Positions 26,235-36,361 are shown, counted from the stretch's first letter. The stretch is 64,000 nucleotides of DNA from CAYSFW01 sp964620675 (GCA_964620675.1 CAZUJU010000003.1:50010-114009), one strand, 5' to 3'. Numbers and translations: made by a program. Notes: a model not told the origin generated them from the sequence alone.

Positions 26235-27176
26235 CTAAGGAAACTGCTCCGCCGCTTCGTCCTTCTTGTCTGGCGGCAGTAGCGTTTCGCGGCTCAAGCC
26301 GAGCAGCAGCGCCAGGTTACTTGCCACATAGATCGATGAGTACGTGCCCACCACGATGCCGATCAGTAACACCAGCGCAAAGCCGTTGATCGCACTGCCG
26401 CCGAGAAAATACAACGCGAGTACCACGAGTAAGGTTGAACCAGACGTCATGATCGTGCGGGCGAGTGTTTCGTTGATCGAGGTATTAACGATCTGCGCCG
26501 GGGTACCTTTGCGAATCTTGCGAAAACCCTCGCGTATGCGGTCGTAAATGACGATGGTATCGTTGATCGAATAGCCGATCACCGCCAGCAGCGCCGCCAG
26601 CGTGGTCAGATTAAACTCGGTCTGCGTCACCGCGAAGATACCGATGATCAGCACCGGATCGTGCAGTAGCGCGATGATCGCGCCAACCGATAAGCGCCAT
26701 TCGAAGCGAAACGCAACGTAGATCAGGATGCCGATAAACGCGAACAACAACGCGAGTCCACCGTCCTCGCGCAGCTCCTCGCCAACTTGCGGCCCAACGA
26801 ATTCGACCCGCTTGACCTCGAACGGCAGCTCCGAGGCGTTCTTAAGGACTTCGACAATCTGGTCGGATAACAGCGCGCTATCGGCACCGTCGTCCTGTGG
26901 CGGCAGGCGGATCAGGATTTCGCGCGACGATCCAAAGTACTGCACGACATTGCGCTCGAATCCGCCGTCGGCCAGCGCATCACGAATGCGATCGAGCGAT
27001 ACGGCTTCGCTATAGCCGCCCTCGACCAGTGTGCCGCCGGTAAAATCGATTCCGAAATTCAGGCCGCGCACGGCGATTGCCGCGATCGAGAACACAAATA
27101 TCAGGATCGAAAATACGAACGCCGCGTTGCGCAGGCGCATAAAGTCGATTTCGTGTTTGAGCTTGATAATTTCCAT
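26235..27176 (-). CDS. secF: Protein translocase subunit SecF
   Basis: 313 residues, six transmembrane helices and one periplasmic domain. FGIDFTGGTLVEGGYS is the conserved P1 motif, and LNLTTLAALLAVIGYSINDTIVIYDRIRE contains the TM4 motif used for proton coupling. With SecD it uses the proton gradient to finish export through SecYEG. Immediately downstream of secD. Confidence 0.97.
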   Translation of the reverse strand: MEIIKLKHEIDFMRLRNAAFVFSILIFVFSIAAIAVRGLNFGIDFTGGTLVEGGYSEAVSLDRIRDALADGGFERNVVQYFGSSREILIRLPPQDDGADSALLSDQIVEVLKNASELPFEVKRVEFVGPQVGEELREDGGLALLFAFIGILIYVAFRFEWRLSVGAIIALLHDPVLIIGIFAVTQTEFNLTTLAALLAVIGYSINDTIVIYDRIREGFRKIRKGTPAQIVNTSINETLARTIMTSGSTLLVVLALYFLGGSAINGFALVLLIGIVVGTYSSIYVASNLALLLGLSRETLLPPDKKDEAAEQFP

Positions 27177-27199
27177 CGTAAGCGTCCTGGATCTGGGCG

Positions 27200-29026
27200 T
27201 CAGATCGGCAAGGATTGCAGGCGGCGTTTGCCCAGGAAGATATTCACCAGCGCGCGCGTACCGAGTATCGCGGTGAACATCGAGGTGAGAATCCCGATAC
27301 TGAGCGTCACTGCGAAGCCCTTGACCGGACCTGTCCCAAACATGAACAGAATCAGCGTTGCGAGCAAGGTCGTGACGTTGGAGTCGACAATTGTCGCGAA
27401 TGCACGCTCATAGCCCGCATTGATCGCCGCCTGCGGCGAGTTCCCCCATCGCAGTTCCTCTCGAATCCGCTCAAAAATCAGGACGTTGGCATCCACCGCC
27501 ATGCCCAGGGTCAACACAATTCCGGCGATGCCGGGCAACGTGAGCGTCGCTTGCAGCATCGAAAGCACCGCGACCAGGATGACCAGGTTCATGACCAGCG
27601 CGGCCACCGCGAACAGGCCGAATACGCGGTAGTAAACCGCCATCAAAACCACCACCAGCAAGAAGCCGATGACCACCGATTTCACGCCCTGGTCGATATT
27701 GGCCTGACCGAGGCTGGGGCCGATCGTACGCTCTTCGATAAATCGCATCGGCGCCGCGAGTGCGCCCGCGCGCAGCAGCAAGGCGAGATCGCGGGCCTCG
27801 CGGGTCGAATCGAGTCCGGTGATCTGGAAGCGTTTGCCGAGTTGATCCTGAATCCGGGCCACGTTGATGACCTCTTCGGTCTTGCGTCCATCGGGTTTGG
27901 TTTCGATGAACACCACCGCCATCAGCTTCTTGATGTTTTCGCCGGTGACTTTTGAAAAGATTCGCGCACCTTTTCCATCCAAGGTAATGAACACCGCCGG
28001 CCCAGCGGTTTGCTGATCGATGCCCGACGCGGCGTCGGTGATATACTCCCCGGTGATCAATACGCGATTTCTCAACAAGATCGGGTTGCCGTTGCGCTCA
28101 TAATAAAGCCGGTCGCCGCTCGGAATCTGCTTGGTCGCCGCCGCCGCGATGGCATCGCCCTGTTCGTTGACGAGGCGAAACTCCAAGGTCGCGGTGGCCC
28201 CGAGAATTTTTTTCGCGCGCGCGGTGTCCTGCACGCCTGGCAACTGCACCACGACACGGTCCGTTCCCTGTTGCTGAATCACCGGTTCGGCCACGCCCAA
28301 TTCATTCACCCGTTTCCGCAGCGAGGTGATGTTTTGCGATAACGCGAACTTGCGAATCTCCTCTTCGGTCTGCGGCCGCAGACGAACGTTCAGGACCTGA
28401 GTGTCACCCTCCATCGCCGTGCTGAAGTCGAGCTCGCCGCGGAAGGCGCTATTCAGCGCCGACTCACCGGCGTCACGCTCCTCGCCGCTGCGGAACTTGA
28501 CCTGCAACGTGTTCTGACTGCGAAAAACGCCGAGATAATTGATTTTTTCTTCACGCAGCGTGGTTCGAAAATCCGTCTCGTAACGTTCGATAGCCTTCGC
28601 CACGGCGGCCGTCATATCGACTTCGAGCAGGAAATGCACCCCACCGCGTAAATCCAGACCGAGATACATCGGCTGCGCCCCCAATCCGCGCAGCCATCCG
28701 GGCAGATCACGCGCGAGGTTGAGCGCGGTGACGAAATTACTGCCCAGCGCCTCCTTGACGGTCTCGAACGCCTCCAGCTGAGTTTCAGTCTGATCGAAAC
28801 GAATCAGCAGCTTTTCTTCCTCGCGCTGCATCGATTTGAATTCGAGACCCTGTTGCTTGAGTACATTGGCAACCCGCTCCTCGACCTCGGGACCGATGGT
28901 CGCCGAGCCCGAGGAAGTGACCTGCAGCGATGGGTCTTCCGGATAGACGTTGGGCAATGCGTAGACCACGCACCCCAGGAGCACGCCCAAAATCAATAGG
29001 TATTTCCAGAGCGGATAGCGATTCAT
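27200..29026 (-). CDS. secD: Protein translocase subunit SecD
   Basis: 608 residues with an N-terminal membrane anchor, the large periplasmic P1 domain (PMYLGLDLRGGVHFLLEVD, ~115-135) and a C-terminal block of five helices carrying the GIVLTLGMAVDANVLIFERI motif. Forms SecDF with the next gene. Order yajC-secD-secF is the standard one. Confidence 0.97.
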   Translation of the reverse strand: MNRYPLWKYLLILGVLLGCVVYALPNVYPEDPSLQVTSSGSATIGPEVEERVANVLKQQGLEFKSMQREEEKLLIRFDQTETQLEAFETVKEALGSNFVTALNLARDLPGWLRGLGAQPMYLGLDLRGGVHFLLEVDMTAAVAKAIERYETDFRTTLREEKINYLGVFRSQNTLQVKFRSGEERDAGESALNSAFRGELDFSTAMEGDTQVLNVRLRPQTEEEIRKFALSQNITSLRKRVNELGVAEPVIQQQGTDRVVVQLPGVQDTARAKKILGATATLEFRLVNEQGDAIAAAATKQIPSGDRLYYERNGNPILLRNRVLITGEYITDAASGIDQQTAGPAVFITLDGKGARIFSKVTGENIKKLMAVVFIETKPDGRKTEEVINVARIQDQLGKRFQITGLDSTREARDLALLLRAGALAAPMRFIEERTIGPSLGQANIDQGVKSVVIGFLLVVVLMAVYYRVFGLFAVAALVMNLVILVAVLSMLQATLTLPGIAGIVLTLGMAVDANVLIFERIREELRWGNSPQAAINAGYERAFATIVDSNVTTLLATLILFMFGTGPVKGFAVTLSIGILTSMFTAILGTRALVNIFLGKRRLQSLPI

Positions 29027-29071
29027 AACAAGATCATTGAATGGAAAAGGCCGGCGTGATGGCTAAGGCGT

Positions 29072-29401
29072 CTAACGCTTTTTAAACGTGCCCTTGGGCA
29101 TGACCGCGCCGATGGACTGACGCTGAATCTGGATTTCGACCCCGGTGGCGATTTGCAGCATGATGAAACTTTCGTCGATCTCGACGATCTTTCCAAGCAG
29201 CCCGCCTGATGTCACGATTTCATCGCCCTTGTTCAGGCCTTCGATCAAGGCCTTGTGCTCCTTGGCACGCTTGGCTTGCGGCCGAATGATCAGGAAATAC
29301 ATGATGGCGAAAAAGACCACCATCATGATCAGAAACTCGTAACCCGCGCCCGCCGGTGCCGGCGCGCCTTCGGCGAGTGCGTCGTTGATGAAGAAACTCA
29401 T
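29072..29401 (-). CDS. yajC: Preprotein translocase accessory subunit YajC
   Basis: 109 residues: one membrane helix (~20-40, FLIMMVVFFAIMYFLIIRPQ) ending in the family motif RPQxKR, then a small cytoplasmic domain with KGDEIVTSGGLLGKI. Holo-translocon component; lies 45 bases before secD. Confidence 0.96.
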   Translation of the reverse strand: MSFFINDALAEGAPAPAGAGYEFLIMMVVFFAIMYFLIIRPQAKRAKEHKALIEGLNKGDEIVTSGGLLGKIVEIDESFIMLQIATGVEIQIQRQSIGAVMPKGTFKKR

Positions 29402-29437
29402 GATTAATTCCTCGGGAGGGCTATTGGAGGGCGCGTA

Positions 29438-30565
29438 TTATGACACAGCCGGCTTTTTTTGCGACCGCCGTGCGTAAAATGCGGCGACATAAGCACTTAG
29501 CGTACCGTTACCGATCGCTTCACGCAGTTCGCGCATCAGCGTCTGGTAATAGTGCAGGTTGTGTATCGTATTGAGGCGCGCGCCGAGTATTTCGCCGCAC
29601 TTGTCGAGGTGGCGCAAGTAGGCGCGCGAATAGTGGCGGCAGGTGTAGCAATCGCAGGCCGGGTCGATCGGACCGGTGTCGTCGTTGAACTTGGCATTGC
29701 GAATTCGCATTACACCGGTTTGGGTGTACAGAAAGCCATTGCGCGCATTGCGCGTCGGAATCACGCAATCGAACATATCCACGCCGCGGCACACCGCCTC
29801 GACGATATCCTCCGGCTTGCCCACCCCCATGAGGTAGCGTGGACGATCGAGCGGCAGCAACGGCAGCGTTTGGTCCAGCATGTGTTCGCGTTCGTCCTTG
29901 GGTTCGCCAACCGCAAGGCCACCGATAGCGTAGCCGTCAAAGCCGATTTCGATCAGTCCTGCGGCCGAACGCGCGCGCAAGTCCGGGTACATGCCACCCT
30001 GGACAATGCCGAACAGTGCCGCGGGATTGTCGCCGTGCGCGACGCGACTGCGCCGGGCCCAACGCAACGAGAGCTCCATCGAGGCACGGGCGGCGTCGGC
30101 GCTCGCGGGATATGGGGTGCATTCGTCGAAGATCATGACGATGTCTGATCCCAGATCACGCTGCACCTGCAGCGACAACTCGGGCGTCAATTCGAAGCGG
30201 GCGCCGTCGATCGGCGATTGAAAGCGTACCCCGGACTCCGTCACCTTGCGCATCCGCGCCAGGCTGAATACCTGGAAACCGCCGGAATCGGTCAGAATCG
30301 GTCGCTGCCAATGCATGAAGTCATGGAGATCGCCGTGTTTGCGGATGATCGCGGTACCCGGCCGCAGCATCAGGTGGAAGGTATTGCCGAGAATGATCTG
30401 CGCGCCGCTCGAAGCCAGTTCCTCAGGCGTCATCGCCTTGACCGTGCCGTAGGTGCCTACCGGCATGAATGCCGGGGTGTCGATCGCACCGCGCGGAAAA
30501 TTCAACTGTCCGAGACGGGCGGCGCCGTCGCGTGCGCGCACCAGAAATCGCATCGTCGCACTCAT
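29438..30565 (-). CDS. tgt: Queuine tRNA-ribosyltransferase
   Basis: 375 residues, TIM-barrel. Exchanges guanine-34 for the queuine precursor preQ1 in tRNAs with GUN anticodons. Seen are ILTDSGGFQVFSL (substrate Asp), the nucleophile Asp in FDCVIPTRNARNG and the zinc site CDCYTCRHYSRAYLRH. Its start overlaps the stop of queA by four bases. tgt-yajC-secDF is a standard cluster. Confidence 0.97.
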   Translation of the reverse strand: MSATMRFLVRARDGAARLGQLNFPRGAIDTPAFMPVGTYGTVKAMTPEELASSGAQIILGNTFHLMLRPGTAIIRKHGDLHDFMHWQRPILTDSGGFQVFSLARMRKVTESGVRFQSPIDGARFELTPELSLQVQRDLGSDIVMIFDECTPYPASADAARASMELSLRWARRSRVAHGDNPAALFGIVQGGMYPDLRARSAAGLIEIGFDGYAIGGLAVGEPKDEREHMLDQTLPLLPLDRPRYLMGVGKPEDIVEAVCRGVDMFDCVIPTRNARNGFLYTQTGVMRIRNAKFNDDTGPIDPACDCYTCRHYSRAYLRHLDKCGEILGARLNTIHNLHYYQTLMRELREAIGNGTLSAYVAAFYARRSQKKPAVS

Positions 30566-31590
30566 GCTGTGGCCGCGCGTTGCAAAAACATGGCATCCCC
30601 GTAGCTGAAAAAGCGATAGCGCTGCGCCACCGCATGGCGATAGGCCCGCATTACGGACGCATACCCCCCAAATGCGCTAACCAGCATCAGGAGGGTCGAT
30701 TCCGGTAGGTGGAAATTGGTCAGTAACGCATCGACCACCCGGAACTCAAAGCCCGGCGTGATAAACAGCTTGGTGTCGCCGCGATACTCGGTGAGCGCAC
30801 CCGAGCGCGCGGCCGTTTCGAGACTGCGGACGACGGTCGTCCCCACCGCAACGACCCGCCCCCCGCGTGCACGGCAGGCGTCGACGCGGTGGCAAACCTC
30901 GGCGGGTACGTCGACGTATTCGGCGTGCATCGTATGCGATTCGAGTGCCTCGACACGTACCGGCTGAAAGGTTCCGGCACCGACGTGCAGGGTGACGAAG
31001 GCGGTCTCGACCCCCTGCGCGTGGAGCGCGGCGAGGAATGCGACGTCGAAGTGCAATCCCGCGGTGGGTGCCGCCACCGCTCCGATCTGCGTGGCGTAAA
31101 CCGTCTGATAACGTTCCAGATCCTCCGCGCCATCCGCGCGTCGGATATAAGGCGGCAAGGGGACATGGCCATGGCGCTGCATCACGCCCGCCCAATCGTC
31201 GCCGTCAAGGATTAATGTGAACAGATCATCATGGCGCGGCCCCACAGTTGCCGCGACGGCGGCAGCGATCGTCAGACGGGAACCAGGCCGTGGTGCCTTG
31301 CTCGCCCGCACCTGCGCCAGCGCCGTGACCGGGTCGAGAAGCCGCTCGATCAGGATCTCGACTTGCCCGCCGGATGACTTTTGCCCGAACAGGCGCGCAC
31401 GCATGACCCGGGTGTCATTGAACACCAACAGGTCGCCAGTACGCAGACGCGTCAGCAGCGCGGGAAACGTGGCATCGGTGATTGCGCCATCGCCATCCAG
31501 CAGCAGCAAGCGACTTGCGGTTCGCTCCGCGAGTGGGAACTGGGCGATGAGATCATCCGGCAGATCGAAATGAAAATCGGAGGTACGCAT
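30562..31590 (-). CDS. queA: S-adenosylmethionine:tRNA ribosyltransferase-isomerase
   Basis: 342 residues. Builds epoxyqueuosine on tRNA from SAM after Tgt. The start at 31590 gives the family N-terminus MRTSDFHFDLPDDLIAQFP and has GGAGG about six bases upstream; the frame upstream crosses the tRNA gene region and is not coding. Motifs FNDTRVMRARLFG and TAGLHFD are present. First gene of queA-tgt-yajC-secD-secF. Confidence 0.96.
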   Translation of the reverse strand: MRTSDFHFDLPDDLIAQFPLAERTASRLLLLDGDGAITDATFPALLTRLRTGDLLVFNDTRVMRARLFGQKSSGGQVEILIERLLDPVTALAQVRASKAPRPGSRLTIAAAVAATVGPRHDDLFTLILDGDDWAGVMQRHGHVPLPPYIRRADGAEDLERYQTVYATQIGAVAAPTAGLHFDVAFLAALHAQGVETAFVTLHVGAGTFQPVRVEALESHTMHAEYVDVPAEVCHRVDACRARGGRVVAVGTTVVRSLETAARSGALTEYRGDTKLFITPGFEFRVVDALLTNFHLPESTLLMLVSAFGGYASVMRAYRHAVAQRYRFFSYGDAMFLQRAATA

Positions 31591-31640
31591 GCGCGCCGGA
31601 TGGTACCAGCGCTTGAACGTGCTGGCGACCGTCATGACGA

Positions 31641-31668
31641 TTGTGTGACGCCATCGCTTGTGTATAAA
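31641..31668 (+). promoter_or_regulatory. Candidate promoter of tRNA-Leu
   Basis: TTGTGT (31641-31646) and TATAAA (31663-31668) are spaced by 16 bases and end 13 bases before the mature tRNA, an ordinary layout for a stable-RNA promoter. Confidence 0.5.
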
Positions 31669-31681
31669 ATGCCGCTGCCCT

Positions 31682-31768
31682 GCCGGGGTGGCGGAATTGG
31701 TAGACGCGCTTGACTCAAAATCAAGTAATGGAAACATTGTGTCGGTTCGAGTCCGACCCTCGGCACCA
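31682..31768 (+). tRNA. tRNA-Leu (anticodon CAA)
   Basis: 87 bases forming a full cloverleaf. The acceptor stem is GCCGGGG with CCTCGGC (one G-U). The anticodon stem CTTGA/TCAAG has loop CTCAAAA, giving anticodon CAA (reads UUG). A long variable arm, as in class II tRNAs, and the T-loop GGTTCGAGTCC are present. The 3' CCA is encoded. Divergent from queA. Confidence 0.97.
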
Positions 31769-31894
31769 GATTTCCCGCGACGACGCCCGTAGCTACACGA
31801 CTGACATCACGCGTCGATCGCGAAAATAACCCTGTTCGGCGACGTGAACTTGAGAACGGCGGGTTCTCGCACTAGACTTAAACGATTCCCCCCC

Positions 31895-31918
31895 AACGCG
31901 ACGCGATGTCGCGTTTTT
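31895..31918 (+). terminator. First of two tandem terminators after tRNA-Leu
   Basis: AACGCGAC-GCGAT-GTCGCGTT forms an 8-bp perfect stem followed by T residues. It is the upstream half of a double terminator separating the tRNA from mgtE. Confidence 0.8.
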
Positions 31919-31942
31919 GCCCGGCCTAAAGCCGGGCTTTTT
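31919..31942 (+). terminator. Second of two tandem terminators after tRNA-Leu
   Basis: GCCCGGC-CTAAA-GCCGGGC plus five T directly follows the first terminator. The remaining spacer to mgtE (31943-32088) shows no gene or recognised Mg2+ riboswitch. Confidence 0.88.
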
Positions 31943-32088
31943 GTGTAAGCCCTGTCAAATCCGTATTCCATCCACGGCGCGAACGCGATGCTTCTTGATG
32001 CAATTCGGGTAAGCCGAACCAAAATTCCGCAACGCCAGCGTTCCTTCAAGGGTTAGGTTTCGAATCGGCTGACTCTACTGCAATACTC

Positions 32089-33531
32089 ATGAATACCTCG
32101 GACCAGCAGCCTCGGGAAAGTCTCCAACGCCACCTACGCACGGTGCAGGAGTTGCTGTCGCGACAACAACTCGTCGAGAACCTGGTGCATCGGCAAAGCA
32201 TGCCCCGCCACGCGCTGGTCGAGGGCTTGCTGCACAAGCAGCACGTGGTCGAATTGCAACAACGCCTCGAAAGGCTACATCCAGCCGATATCGCCTTTAT
32301 CCTCGAAGCGCTGCCACTTGACGAGCGTCTGCAAGTCTGGAATCTGGTCAAGGCCGAACACGACGGCGAGATCTTGCTCGAGGTGTCCGATGCGGTGCGG
32401 GAGACCCTGATCCAGACCATGGATCCAGGGGAGCTCAAGGCGGCCGCGGTATCCCTCGATACGGACGAACTCGCCGATCTGGCGCCGGACTTACCGCGGC
32501 AAGTGATCGATGAAGTCATCGAGTCGCTCGATATCGAAGGGCGCCGGCAACTGCGCGCGGCGATGGCGTATCGCGAGGATTCGGTCGGCGCGCTGATGGA
32601 CTTCGATATGGTGACGGTTCGCGATGACGTGACCTTGGAAGTGGTATTGCGTTACCTGCGCCGTTTCACCGAACTGCCCGATCACACCGATAAGTTGTTT
32701 GTCGTCGACCGCGACGATCGTCTCAAGGGCATCCTCTCGCTCGAATCCTTGCTGATCAACCAGCCCGAGAGGGTCGTTGCCGAGGTCATGCGTGCCGACA
32801 CCATCATCCAATTCGAACCCCACGCGGACGCGCGTGACGCAGCGCAGGCGTTCGAGCGCTACGATTTGATTTCGGCACCGGTGGTTGACGGCCAGAAACG
32901 GGTGATCGGACGGCTGACGGTGGCGGATATGGTCGATTACATCCGCCAGGAATCCGAGCAGGAAATCTTGAATCAAGCCGGCTTGCGCGAGGAGGAAGAT
33001 ATCTTTGCGCCGGTCGCACACTCGGTGCGCAACCGCTGGCCGTGGCTTGCGATCAACATGGTCACCGCGATCATTGCCTCGCGGGTCATTGGTGCGTTTG
33101 AAGGTTCCATCGAAAAGCTGGTCGCGCTCGCTGCGCTGATGCCAATCGTCGCCGGGATCGGTGGTAATTCGGGCAACCAAACCATCACGATGATCGTACG
33201 CGCGATCGCAATGGGCCAAATCGAACACACCGCGCTCAAGCGATTACTGCGTAAGGAGATCGGTGTCGCCGTAGTGAACGGGGTGCTATGGGGTGGATTT
33301 CTCGGCCTGATGGCTTGGTGGCTCTATGGCAACTGGGATCTCGGCCTGGTTATGACCGCCGCGATGATCCTGAATCTGTTGCTGGCGGCAAGCGCGGGGG
33401 TGCTAATCCCGATGATTCGAGTCCGCCTGGGCAAGGACCCTGCCCTTGGTTCTTCCGTACTGATCACGGCATTGACTGACTCGGGTGGCTTTTTCATTTT
33501 TCTCGGGTTGGCCACGATTCTCCTGCTATAG
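32089..33531 (+). CDS. mgtE: Magnesium transporter MgtE
   Basis: 480 residues. The N-terminal superhelical domain (LHPADIAFILEALPLDERLQ, ~60-80) is followed by paired CBS domains (~165-290) that sense Mg2+, then about five membrane helices from ~320. The channel signature GNSGNQTITMIVRAIAMGQI is intact. Gated Mg2+ uptake at low cytoplasmic Mg2+. Monocistronic. Confidence 0.95.
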   Translation: MNTSDQQPRESLQRHLRTVQELLSRQQLVENLVHRQSMPRHALVEGLLHKQHVVELQQRLERLHPADIAFILEALPLDERLQVWNLVKAEHDGEILLEVSDAVRETLIQTMDPGELKAAAVSLDTDELADLAPDLPRQVIDEVIESLDIEGRRQLRAAMAYREDSVGALMDFDMVTVRDDVTLEVVLRYLRRFTELPDHTDKLFVVDRDDRLKGILSLESLLINQPERVVAEVMRADTIIQFEPHADARDAAQAFERYDLISAPVVDGQKRVIGRLTVADMVDYIRQESEQEILNQAGLREEEDIFAPVAHSVRNRWPWLAINMVTAIIASRVIGAFEGSIEKLVALAALMPIVAGIGGNSGNQTITMIVRAIAMGQIEHTALKRLLRKEIGVAVVNGVLWGGFLGLMAWWLYGNWDLGLVMTAAMILNLLLAASAGVLIPMIRVRLGKDPALGSSVLITALTDSGGFFIFLGLATILLL

Positions 33532-33626
33532 CTGAGTGACTGCACGCGCATGTGCTTGCCCGAAATCAAGCATCGCGGCGATCCGGGTTGGTATAGTCGC
33601 GTTCGTTGCAGACTCGTCGATATGCC

Positions 33627-33899
33627 ATGAACCACGACACCAATAAGTCCTCGAACCGCTCCGATCAAACGCCCGCTACCCCTGCACGTCCGCGGATCCC
33701 GCGCGGGCCGTTGATCATCATCCTGGTGGTCATCACGGTGGTACTCGGGATGTATTGGTTGAAGGAAACCGTACCACCAAAGCCGCTGCCGGACGTACCA
33801 CCCCATCGGCAGGTACCGAAAGATGCGCACCACCCGCAGGATCCCCGACCTGCTCCAGCGGTCAAGGACGATGCGCTCGGTTCGAGCGAAGCCCGCTGA
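33627..33899 (+). CDS. Small single-span protein of unknown function
   Basis: 90 residues: a polar N-terminus, one membrane helix (~30-46, LIIILVVITVVLGMYWL) and a Pro/His-rich C-terminal tail. No family recognised. No clear ribosome-binding site; a start 21 bases upstream is possible. It sits between mgtE and the convergent relA. The hydrophobic helix and clean frame favour a real gene, but support is limited. Confidence 0.5.
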   Translation: MNHDTNKSSNRSDQTPATPARPRIPRGPLIIILVVITVVLGMYWLKETVPPKPLPDVPPHRQVPKDAHHPQDPRPAPAVKDDALGSSEAR

Positions 33900-34007
33900 A
33901 AGCGTAGTTTCGCCCGGTCGATTGAGTGCGCCCGCTCCGCTTGCGGGCGTGATTGATCGGTCCCGACTCGTCGCCGATAGGTGTCTTGACTACCCGGCGG
34001 ATAACGG

Positions 34008-36122
34008 TTAATGGCGACTCCCGCGCTGGGCCTCAAAAACGTTCGGCACCTGATCCATGCGCTCGAGGATGGTACTCAGGTGAGCATGATCGCGAACCTG
34101 AATCGTCAATTTCATTGAGACATCCTGCGTGCGGGGGTCGGTGAACGTATTGGCACGGATCAGATTCGCCTTCTGGTCGACCAGCACCTTGGTAACGTCG
34201 TTCAACAGTCCGCGCCGATCGTAAGCGCGGATCTCGATTTCGACGTCGTGCAACTGGTCGTGATCGCCCCAGCGGATCTGGATGAGCCGTTTACGCTTTT
34301 CCTCCGGCAAACTGAGAATGTTGCCGCAGTCGACCCGATGTACCGTGATCCCCTGCCCCAGCGTGATATAGCCGATCACCTCATCGCCCGGGACCGGTGT
34401 GCAGCACTGCGCGACCCGCGTCATGAGATTATCGACGCCCGCGGCCTCAGCGAGCTCCTCCTTGCCCGGCCGTGCCGGTTTGGCCGTCGACGTTGGCAAG
34501 GTCGACGTGGTGAGTGGCAGATCGGCGCGATACAGACCGTCGAGTTGAACTTGACGGATATCTCCGCGTCCGATCGCGGCGTAGAGCGATTCTTCGTCGG
34601 CTTGATGCCACAGCTGGAGAATCTCCGCCATGGGTTTGGACGGAACGCCGAAGCGCTTTTGCGTCTGTTCGAAGATCCGCCGCCCGGCCTCGATGTTCTC
34701 CGCTCGGTTGAGCTGGTGAAACCATTGCCGCACCTTGCCCCGCGCCCGCGCCGAGATCAGGTAGCCGCTGGAGGGGTTCATCCAGTCGCGACTCGGGCGT
34801 GGTTGCTTGGTCGTAATGATCTCGACCTGCTGTGCGTTTTGCAGCGATTGCGTCAGCGGCACGATGTGGCCGTCGACCTTGGCACCGCGGCAGCGATGGC
34901 CGAGATCGGTGTGGATCGCGTAGGCGAAATCGAGCGCGGTGGCGCCCCGCGGCAGTTCGATGACCTCGCCCTTCGGCGTCAAGGCGAACACCTTGTCCGG
35001 GAAGACCTCGGTGTTGAAATTTTCAACCAAACTCTCATCGTTGCGGGTTTCGTCCAGCAGTGAGCGCAGCGACGCAACGGCGTTCTGTAGCGCCTGATCC
35101 TGCTTGCTGCCTTCCTTGTAACGCCAGTGCGCGGCGAAACCATGCTCAGCGAATTCATGCATCGCCTGGGTGCGGATCTGGATTTCGACCGGTTTGGAAC
35201 CCGGGGCAATCACCACCGTGTGCAGCGATTGGTAGCCGTTTGGCTTTGGATTCGCGATGTAATCGTCGAATTCGCGCGGCAGCATGTGCCAGTGGGTGTG
35301 CACGACGCCGAGCGCCGCATAGCACTCATGAACCGACGCTACCATCACGCGCAGCGCGCGCAAGTCGAACAGTTCGTCGAGGGGCACCTTTTTCTTCTGC
35401 ATCTTGCGCCAGATGCTGTAGATATGCTTGGGTCGACCCGAAATCTGCGCCTCGATACCGGCCTCCGACAAGGCCGTGCGCAAGGTCTGCACAAAATCGG
35501 TAATGAATTGCTCGCGCTCGCCTCGTCGTTCTTCCAATCCTTGCGCGATACTCTTGTAAGCCTGGGGTTCGAGGTAGCGAAACGCGAGATCTTCCATCTC
35601 CCATTTCATTTGCGCCACCCCCAGCCGGTTTGCAAGCGGCGCCAGGACCTCAAGGGCTTCGCGCGCGACGCAACGCCGTTCTTCGTAACTCGCCTTGGCC
35701 AAGTGCCGCAGCCGCAGCAGGCGATACCCAAGTTTGACGAGAACCGCGCGCACATCATCCACCACCGCGAGCAACAACCGACGCAAGCGTTCGGCTTGTT
35801 CCGGTCCCTGAATCACCTCTTCGCGGCAGGGTCGGAACGCCTGCAGCCAGCGAACGTTTTTCACCAGCTTCATCACCGGCGTGCCGAACTCGCGCTCAAT
35901 GACGGCGAGCGAAAGCGGCGTTTCGAGACTTGGCTCGCTCAGTAGAGCCGCTAGCTGGGTTTCCTCGTCGGCGTGAATCTGGCGCATGATCTCAAGCACG
36001 CGCCAGCCCTTGCTCTCGGCGATGGTATCGTCCGCGAGTCCGCCTTGCCGTAACAGTTCAAGGCCGCGTTGCAGGAACGGACTGGCTTCGGGCAGCGTGT
36101 GCGGCTTTACAACAGTAACCAT
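34008..36122 (-). CDS. relA: GTP pyrophosphokinase RelA
   Basis: 704 residues. Makes (p)ppGpp on starved ribosomes. The N-terminal pseudo-hydrolase domain lacks the HD metal motif, as in RelA rather than SpoT. The synthetase region has DLRALRVMV and NPKPNGYQSLHT near 265-305. TGS (~390-450: VFALTPKGEVIELPRGATAL), the CC/zinc finger region and a C-terminal ACT domain (~630-704) complete the family layout. Nothing is missing. Confidence 0.95.
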   Translation of the reverse strand: MVTVVKPHTLPEASPFLQRGLELLRQGGLADDTIAESKGWRVLEIMRQIHADEETQLAALLSEPSLETPLSLAVIEREFGTPVMKLVKNVRWLQAFRPCREEVIQGPEQAERLRRLLLAVVDDVRAVLVKLGYRLLRLRHLAKASYEERRCVAREALEVLAPLANRLGVAQMKWEMEDLAFRYLEPQAYKSIAQGLEERRGEREQFITDFVQTLRTALSEAGIEAQISGRPKHIYSIWRKMQKKKVPLDELFDLRALRVMVASVHECYAALGVVHTHWHMLPREFDDYIANPKPNGYQSLHTVVIAPGSKPVEIQIRTQAMHEFAEHGFAAHWRYKEGSKQDQALQNAVASLRSLLDETRNDESLVENFNTEVFPDKVFALTPKGEVIELPRGATALDFAYAIHTDLGHRCRGAKVDGHIVPLTQSLQNAQQVEIITTKQPRPSRDWMNPSSGYLISARARGKVRQWFHQLNRAENIEAGRRIFEQTQKRFGVPSKPMAEILQLWHQADEESLYAAIGRGDIRQVQLDGLYRADLPLTTSTLPTSTAKPARPGKEELAEAAGVDNLMTRVAQCCTPVPGDEVIGYITLGQGITVHRVDCGNILSLPEEKRKRLIQIRWGDHDQLHDVEIEIRAYDRRGLLNDVTKVLVDQKANLIRANTFTDPRTQDVSMKLTIQVRDHAHLSTILERMDQVPNVFEAQRGSRH

Positions 36123-36361
36123 CGCGCGATTCGCCTACCTGTCGTCGTATCGATAAAATCCTCCCCACGCCCTATCACGGCAAGGTCGTGTGCTATGCTT
36201 TTCGGGTGCTCGGGTCGGCACCCTACGATCGCCCCAGACTATAACATCGGCGTGAAGCTGGCCGAGTTCGCGTCTGCCATTGATCGACTCTGGAGAACCG
36301 ATAGTGGCGGATATCGATAACTATCTACACCACCCCTCACGATTTCAAGGAGTCTCCATCC

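Noticed and set aside
31591..31737. Extended start for queA through the tRNA-Leu region
   Set aside because: It would translate part of the tRNA antisense; the later ATG has GGAGG and the family N-terminus.
31943..32088. Magnesium riboswitch upstream of mgtE
   Set aside because: The region shows no M-box-like conserved blocks or strong switching hairpins.
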